Source: Clostridiaceae bacterium
GTDB taxonomy: Bacteria > Bacillota > Clostridia > Lachnospirales > Lachnospiraceae
Direction: 5' to 3'
Assembly (NCBI GenBank): GCA_910575795.1
Contig: CAJTGE010000007.1
Coordinates: 124,226 to 188,225, forward strand
DNA: 64,000 nucleotides
Each line of letters begins with the position of its first letter. The first letter of the stretch is position 1. Positions 59,055 to 64,000 of this stretch are shown piece after piece. Under the pieces are notes generated by a model. That model ran no database searches. It was not told the DNA's origin and worked only from the letters and a program-made list of their open reading frames with translations. Position numbers and translations under genes: made by a program.

Positions 59055-60578
59055 ATGGTGCAGAGAACTAAAAGTACGCGTTTGATGATAAATGGTATTT
59101 CTGCCTTAATGAAGCAGATAACAATTATCATATGTGGTTTAATATTACCAGGAATTATGATTCGAGCGTATGGCTCTTCGGTAAATGGCGCGGTTTCATC
59201 AGTTACACAGTTTATAGGATTAGGAGCCCTGCTGCAGGGAGGGTTGTCTGCGGCTGCCAGAGTTTCCTTTTATAAGCCGCTTTCAGAAACAAATAAAGAG
59301 GAGTTAAGGGCTGTGTATTTTGCTGTCAAAAGAGATTTTATAAAATTTGCGGCACTATATGTTCTCTATATATGTATCTTGTCGGCTATACTCCCATTTA
59401 TTATGGACAGTTCGCTCGATTTTACAGAGATCGCATCACTCACTTTGATTTTGGGAATTTCGACAGTTGCAGAATATCTGTTTGGGATATCAAATGAGTT
59501 AATTCTTTTTGCAGATCAGTATGACTTTTTAAATAACATTGTTTATTCCGCATGTCTCTTCACAGGGACATTGATAAGTATTGTACTAATAAAACAGGGA
59601 TATTCAATTATTTGTGTTAAATTTATTTATGCTTTGTTGCTCTGTATACGTCCACTTGTTCTTTGCTGGTTTGTAAAGAAAATATATGGATTTTCTAAAA
59701 AAGGCCAGATAAACAATTATTATATAAAACAAAAAGGGGCTGCATTGGCAAGAAGTATTGCCTTTTATGTGCATACCAATACAGACGTTATATTAATATC
59801 ATTATTTTTAAATACAGCTTGGGCATCCGTTTATGCAGTTCACAGGTATGTAGCTATGAGTGTATCGAATATTGTGTCATCTGTGCTCGGTAATATAGAA
59901 GCAGTATTTGGAAAAAACTCCTCAAATCCAGATAAAAAATATTTGACGGAAAATGTCCTGTTTTTTGATTGGTTTTCCAAACTTTTATCATCTGTTCTTT
60001 TCGGGACATGCCTGGTATTAATAAATCATTTTGTGGAACTATATACGGCCGGTGTGACAGATATCGAATACAGCCAGCCTCTATTTGCTTATATGCTTTG
60101 TGTGTCAGAAATGATATTCTGCTATGGAATAATTTATTCAAATATAATAATGGCATTTGGGCATATAAAGCAGACAAGATGGATTTCTGTCGGCGAAGCC
60201 TGTATTAATATATGTTTATCCATTATTTTACTTAACAAAATTGGGATTATAGGCATAGTGACGGGGACAGTTATCGCAATGATATTTCAGACAATAATGA
60301 ATATGTTGTATGTACGGAAATATATATGTTTTATTCCGGCATCCTATATTGCTAAATTGTATATAATCCATATATTAGGAATTATTTTGACAAGCTATTT
60401 TGGACAAATGATATTATCGAAAGTTGATAATTTTTTCCTGTTTATTTTATATGGGATTTTGGTTCTGGCCTGTACAATGATTTTTTTTATGTTTATTAAC
60501 ATGATTTTTTTCAGAAGGTATATAGAGGTAATATTGAGTTATTTTTGTCCTGCTTATTTCGGTGCAAAAGACAGATGA
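59055..60578 (+). CDS. wzx: Polysaccharide flippase (Wzx/MVF-type)
   Basis: 507 residues with about 12-14 helices. Starts TKSTRLMINGISALMKQITI, then PGIMIRAYGSSVNGAVSSVT and LGALLQGGLSAAARVSFYKP; a mid-protein GAALARSIAFYVHTNTDVIL matches the second half of the fold. It moves undecaprenyl-linked repeat units to the outer face of the membrane for Wzy. Ten bases separate it from the upstream transferase gene. AT-rich like its neighbours. Confidence 0.9.
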   Translation: MVQRTKSTRLMINGISALMKQITIIICGLILPGIMIRAYGSSVNGAVSSVTQFIGLGALLQGGLSAAARVSFYKPLSETNKEELRAVYFAVKRDFIKFAALYVLYICILSAILPFIMDSSLDFTEIASLTLILGISTVAEYLFGISNELILFADQYDFLNNIVYSACLFTGTLISIVLIKQGYSIICVKFIYALLLCIRPLVLCWFVKKIYGFSKKGQINNYYIKQKGAALARSIAFYVHTNTDVILISLFLNTAWASVYAVHRYVAMSVSNIVSSVLGNIEAVFGKNSSNPDKKYLTENVLFFDWFSKLLSSVLFGTCLVLINHFVELYTAGVTDIEYSQPLFAYMLCVSEMIFCYGIIYSNIIMAFGHIKQTRWISVGEACINICLSIILLNKIGIIGIVTGTVIAMIFQTIMNMLYVRKYICFIPASYIAKLYIIHILGIILTSYFGQMILSKVDNFFLFILYGILVLACTMIFFMFINMIFFRRYIEVILSYFCPAYFGAKDR

Positions 60579-60603
60579 AGTAGAAAACAGGAAGGAATAT
60601 ACT

Positions 60604-62550
60604 ATGATGGTTAATATCATAAATGAGTGGATGAAAAGAGTAGAGGCCTGTGAATATGTATCATTTGATTTATATGATACGTTGATTGTCAGAGCAGTTT
60701 GTTCCCCTGATAAGGTATTTGATTTGGTAGAATACAGGTATAATTGTTTACATAAAAAGAAAATTTGTTTTTTTAGAAAAATAAGAAATCTATCTGAAAC
60801 ATGTGCACGGCTTGCAAATAGGACTGAAGTCAATATTAATGACATTTACAGCCATGGTCCATTGTCGTTTCTGAGAGAAAAAGAAGAATTAAAAGAACTG
60901 GAAAAACAGGCGGAAATAGACATCGCAGTTGCCAGAGAAAAGGTGGTTTCTTTTCTAGAATATTGCAGAGAGAATGGTAAGATAATTATTATCACTACGG
61001 ATATGTATCTGGAGCAGGATACGATTGAACAGATATTAAAAAAATGTAATATCCGATATGATTTTTTATTTATTTCTTCTGAGTATCAGAAAACAAAATA
61101 CCAGGGTGATTTATTTACGGCGTTATTAGATGAATTACAAATAACCAGTCAAAATATCGCCCATCTGGGGGATAATGAAGTATCTGATGTGCAGAGAGCA
61201 AAACAGAATGGTATGAATGCTATTTTAGTTCCTAAGATTGATAGCAGAGAACAGAAAGCGTCTAAAGATATTTTAGAACATATTTTGGATCGTTTTTCTG
61301 GTATTCAACAAGTGGGACGTATAGTGCCAGAAACAGTGGAATATCTAATTGGTTTTAATGTGATAGGGCCATTTTTAACAGCATTTTGCAGATGGATACA
61401 TCAAAGACGGATTGAATCAGGATGTACAAGAATCTTGTTTGTTTCCCGGGAGGGATATTTGATTAAAAAAATTTATGAGGCTCTATTTCCAGATGATTTA
61501 AAGTATTTACTGTATTTTCATATGAACAAGAATTTGCTGAGATACCCGTCGCTTTTTATTTCTCCTACCGTAGAGACATTTTTGGATAGTATACCCAGTA
61601 TGGGAAGTTATTCCGTTAGAGAAATATTTGATCTTCTTCCAATCAGGGATAATGAAGAATTTCGATTAAAATTATGCGAAAGATACAATATCACTGAGGA
61701 ATATATATTTCATCAATCTGAGATGAAAGGAGAGCTTATTTCTCAGCTTTTAAACGATATTTTAAAACAATATCAGGGATTATTAGAAGAACAATATAAT
61801 TATTTGAAAATATATATGGATGAAAATATTGGTGATTCCCAATGCCTGCTCGTAAATAACAGTATAAATGGGAATGGTCAGTTTTTGCTGGAACAGTTTC
61901 TAAAAAAAACAGGGATACAAGCGAAGATTATAGGAATACAATTTTTTAAATCTGATCTTTGCCATAAGAAATTAAGAGACAGAAGCCAGGGATGGCTGAA
62001 TCAGTATATAAATATGAAAGGCGTCTGTTCCTTTTTTAGATATTCTTTAGTATTAGAGCATTTGTTGTTTGAACCGTCTGGAACGGCATTGAAATTTTAT
62101 TTTAATGCTCCGAATATTGAGGTGGAAAAAGAGATTCAGGGAATTGAAAAAAAGAATAATAGTTTTGTTAATGAGGTACAGAAATACGCGCTCCACTTTG
62201 CAGAAAATGTTGGAACAATATGGCGGGAAGATATATCATCTGTTGCAATTAAAAGATTTTTTAGACTTTTAAGAGAGCCTTCCTTTGAAGAAGCAGAGAA
62301 AATTGGATCGATATATGATCATGATATTAGAAAAGATCAAAGACTGATAGAAACTTGCCCAAAAATGAATCATAGAAGTGCTGTTTTTCAATTTTTGATA
62401 GAAACAAGAAAGAACGTATTGTGGCGTCAGGGATATCTGGTAGCGATAAAAGCAGACAGGGGATTCCTGTCTTTTTATAATTTTTTAGAAAACCTTATAG
62501 ATAAATTAAAAACTCAATCAAATCTAATGAGAGGCCGCATCAGGTTCTAA
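60604..62550 (+). CDS. Two-part HAD-family protein of polysaccharide loci
   Basis: 648 residues. The first ~220 form a HAD hydrolase: VSFDLYDTLIVRAV (nucleophile Asp and second Asp), IIIITTDMYLEQDTIEQILK, and HLGDNEVSDVQRAKQNGMNA (metal-binding Asp pair). The following ~400 residues include GCTRILFVSREGYLIKKIYE and LLVNNSINGNGQFLLEQFLK, a module seen in large proteins of rhamnan-type and capsule loci but without a settled activity. No membrane helices. It may be a phosphatase joined to a transferase-like domain. The ATG at 60604 has AGGAAGGA seven bases upstream; the frame overlaps the flippase end only if an earlier GTG is used. Confidence 0.78.
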   Translation: MMVNIINEWMKRVEACEYVSFDLYDTLIVRAVCSPDKVFDLVEYRYNCLHKKKICFFRKIRNLSETCARLANRTEVNINDIYSHGPLSFLREKEELKELEKQAEIDIAVAREKVVSFLEYCRENGKIIIITTDMYLEQDTIEQILKKCNIRYDFLFISSEYQKTKYQGDLFTALLDELQITSQNIAHLGDNEVSDVQRAKQNGMNAILVPKIDSREQKASKDILEHILDRFSGIQQVGRIVPETVEYLIGFNVIGPFLTAFCRWIHQRRIESGCTRILFVSREGYLIKKIYEALFPDDLKYLLYFHMNKNLLRYPSLFISPTVETFLDSIPSMGSYSVREIFDLLPIRDNEEFRLKLCERYNITEEYIFHQSEMKGELISQLLNDILKQYQGLLEEQYNYLKIYMDENIGDSQCLLVNNSINGNGQFLLEQFLKKTGIQAKIIGIQFFKSDLCHKKLRDRSQGWLNQYINMKGVCSFFRYSLVLEHLLFEPSGTALKFYFNAPNIEVEKEIQGIEKKNNSFVNEVQKYALHFAENVGTIWREDISSVAIKRFFRLLREPSFEEAEKIGSIYDHDIRKDQRLIETCPKMNHRSAVFQFLIETRKNVLWRQGYLVAIKADRGFLSFYNFLENLIDKLKTQSNLMRGRIRF

Positions 62551-62567
62551 TTAAGGAAATTACGGTT

Positions 62568-63653
62568 ATGATAATCACAAAAACACCATTCAGAATGTCT
62601 TTCTTCGGCGGCGGAACCGATATGGAAGACTTTTTTAAAGAGCATGGAGGTGCGGTGCTGTCATCGACATTTGACAAATTTTGCTATGTGACAGTCCGGC
62701 ATCTTCCCCGCTTTTTTGATTACAAAACGCATCTGACCTACTCAAAAATGGAATATGTGGATGAATATGCCGACATCGAACATCCGCTGATCCGCAATGC
62801 AATGCAAATGCTCGACATGCATGAAATCAGGCTGACATATGATTCGGATCTCCCTGCCCGGAGCGGGCTGGGAACCAGCAGCTCATTTGCCGTGGGGATG
62901 CTGAATGCGTTCTACTGTTTAAAGGGCAGGTATGCAGATAAAAAAAAGCTGGCCGATGAATCGATTTACCTCGAACGCGTTTTATGCGGGGAGGAGGGCG
63001 GATGGCAGGATCAGATTGCAGCCGCATACGGCGGATTTAACAGGATCCAGTTTAGCGCATACGGATATGAGGTTTATCCGGTCATTATAAGTCCGGAACG
63101 GAAAATCCGGCTTCAGCAGAATCTGCTCCTGTTTTTTACAGGCTTCGTTAGGTACTCTTCTGACATTCAGAAAATCAACCGCCAAACGGGAAGGGGAAAG
63201 ACAGGGATGCTCCGGGAGATGCTCTCCCTTGTGGATGAGGCACAAGCCGTCTTAACGGATCAGACCCGGGATCTGGATGATTTCGGCAGGCTTCTTGATT
63301 ATACCTGGAAGCTGAAACGTCAGACGGGAAGAGCCGTTTCCACAAACGATATTGATGCGCTTTATGAAAAAGCCGTCAGGGCTGGCGCGCTGGGCGGAAA
63401 GCTCCTGGGGGCCGGGGGAGGCGGTTTTCTTGTTTTCTATGTTCAGCCGGAAAAGCGGGACGCGGTGAAGAAAGCTATGAAGGATGTGCTGCATATTCCA
63501 TTTGAGTTTGAGACAGCCGGAACGAGAGTCATCCACTATTCGCCGGAATCGTATATACCGTTACAGAAGCCGGACAAACAGTATCCATTACGGGAGATGC
63601 GGCGCAACGGGACAGCAGGCCGATGCCGTTTTTCAGAAGGACAAAGAGGATAA
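62568..63653 (+). CDS. GHMP-family sugar kinase (HddA-like)
   Basis: 361 residues. MIITKTPFRMSFFGGGTDME is the standard start of heptose/fucose-type GHMP kinases. The phosphate-binding loop is PARSGLGTSSSFAVG, and the third motif is GGKLLGAGGGGFLVFYVQ. Members phosphorylate a sugar at the anomeric carbon, for example D-glycero-D-manno-heptose 7-phosphate. GC content returns to the level of the left part of the locus, marking the right edge of the AT-rich cassette. A heptose or similar activated sugar may thus be in the polymer; nucleotidyltransferase partners would lie beyond the window. Confidence 0.9.
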   Translation: MIITKTPFRMSFFGGGTDMEDFFKEHGGAVLSSTFDKFCYVTVRHLPRFFDYKTHLTYSKMEYVDEYADIEHPLIRNAMQMLDMHEIRLTYDSDLPARSGLGTSSSFAVGMLNAFYCLKGRYADKKKLADESIYLERVLCGEEGGWQDQIAAAYGGFNRIQFSAYGYEVYPVIISPERKIRLQQNLLLFFTGFVRYSSDIQKINRQTGRGKTGMLREMLSLVDEAQAVLTDQTRDLDDFGRLLDYTWKLKRQTGRAVSTNDIDALYEKAVRAGALGGKLLGAGGGGFLVFYVQPEKRDAVKKAMKDVLHIPFEFETAGTRVIHYSPESYIPLQKPDKQYPLREMRRNGTAGRCRFSEGQRG

Positions 63654-63685
63654 AGGCTGAATCAGATGAAAAAAGACGTTTTGGC

Positions 63686-63714
63686 GTAACAGTTCAGGTT
63701 GTCTGAACTGTTAC
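63686..63714. repeat. Perfect palindrome before the epimerase gene
   Basis: GTAACAGTTCAG and CTGAACTGTTAC, 12-bp perfect arms around five bases. The same words appear, decayed, at 27378-27408 (AACAGTTCAGATATTCTGAA), and the outer GTAACAG/CTGTTAC pair recurs at 28534-28562, so it is probably a dispersed repeat, though it could also act as a weak terminator or attenuator. Confidence 0.75.
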
Positions 63715-63740
63715 ATTTTGGCAAAGAAAAGGAGTGAAAG

Positions 63741-64000
63741 ATGAATATCGCTATCGTGGGAAGCTCCGGTTATATCGCGTCCGCCCTTATCAGGCGGATG
63801 GAGCAGGAGGCTTCGGTTGGATCCATCCTGAAAATTGACCGGACGGCAGATGCGGACGCGTATCTGGATCTGGCGGATGCGCGGCAGTTTGATTACGGGC
63901 TCCTGGATACCGTGGATTTGGTAATCTTTACAGCGGCGGTATCCGGCCCGGACAGGTGCGCATTGGAATTTGAAGCCTGCTGGAACATTAACGTGGAAGG
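63741..64000 (+). CDS. NAD-dependent epimerase/dehydratase (SDR), 3' end beyond the window
   Basis: The visible 86 residues start MNIAIVGSSGYIASALIRRM, an extended-SDR Rossmann motif (GxxGYIxS), and continue to VDLVIFTAAVSGPDRCALEF then WNINVEG, the region that holds the conserved Asn-Val. AAGGAG lies upstream of the ATG. SDRs at such loci epimerise, reduce or dehydrate nucleotide sugars. Following the GHMP kinase, it may act on the same activated sugar. The active-site Tyr-xxx-Lys is not visible yet. Confidence 0.85.
   Translation, partial: MNIAIVGSSGYIASALIRRMEQEASVGSILKIDRTADADAYLDLADARQFDYGLLDTVDLVIFTAAVSGPDRCALEFEACWNINVE

Overview
This window looks like chromosome from an endospore-forming, anaerobic member of the Clostridia, most likely a Lachnospiraceae (Clostridium cluster XIVa) relative. 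The reasons are two cotJ spore-coat operons, a SpoIID-like protein, pyruvate phosphate dikinase, a membrane decarboxylase complex with separate carboxyltransferase and biotin-carrier subunits, strong AGGAGG ribosome binding sites and fairly high GC. The species cannot be fixed from sequence alone.

Region 1 (1-6.2 kb) has the end of a LUD-domain gene, a CBS-domain protein and the first cotJ operon. Its third gene, cotJC (Mn-catalase-like coat protein), is split by a 2.8-kb element carrying a large serine recombinase, a small overlapping ORF, a bacteriohemerythrin and palindromic repeats. The two gene halves meet at a near-identical 13-bp direct repeat, and removing the element restores a full reading frame. 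This is the architecture of the sporulation-specific skin elements in sigK, here in a different gene. A second, intact cotJABC operon lies at 27.4-28.5 kb on the minus strand and shows what the rejoined product should look like.

Region 2 (6.3-27.3 kb) is mostly housekeeping: tRNA-Gly and tRNA-Pro, O-acetylhomoserine sulfhydrylase, cardiolipin synthase, recU, ppdK, a Fic protein, a LacI regulator with its own operator, asnA, a dihydrolipoamide dehydrogenase, an Xaa-Pro aminopeptidase, a SpoIID/peptidoglycan-binding protein, a MATE exporter, a Bax-inhibitor-1 protein, a RelB/PIN toxin-antitoxin pair and a chemoreceptor. Several dispersed palindromic repeats sit between these genes.

Region 3 (28.8-34.3 kb) is a five-gene operon for a sodium-pumping biotin-dependent decarboxylase. 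It has two different carboxyltransferases, an MmdA/12S type and an OadA/5S type, with one biotin carrier plus beta and gamma subunits.

Region 4 (34.4-40.7 kb) is an accessory island: a VapD-like RNase with a coupled upstream partner, a 1360-residue NACHT NTPase (bacterial NLR-like, candidate antiphage protein) and gene remnants.

Region 5 (40.7-64.0 kb) is a large exopolysaccharide/capsule locus. It is preceded by a 151-bp segment bounded by 26-bp inverted repeats. Inside is a consensus promoter (TTGAAA-17-TATAAT) that points away from the locus in this sequence, so this looks like a phase-variable promoter captured in the OFF orientation. Downstream come two LoaP/NusG-like antiterminator genes in tandem, an intrinsic terminator with a six-copy 16-bp tandem repeat, and then biosynthesis genes: aminotransferase, phosphoglycosyl transferase, formyltransferase-like protein, PIG-L deacetylase, two PglD-like acetyltransferases, glycosyltransferases, a heparinase-family protein, a UDP-sugar dehydrogenase, Wzy, Wzx, a HAD protein, a GHMP kinase and the start of an epimerase. 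Genes from about 52.75 to 62.55 kb are markedly AT-rich, which suggests an exchangeable cassette set into an older GC-richer frame.
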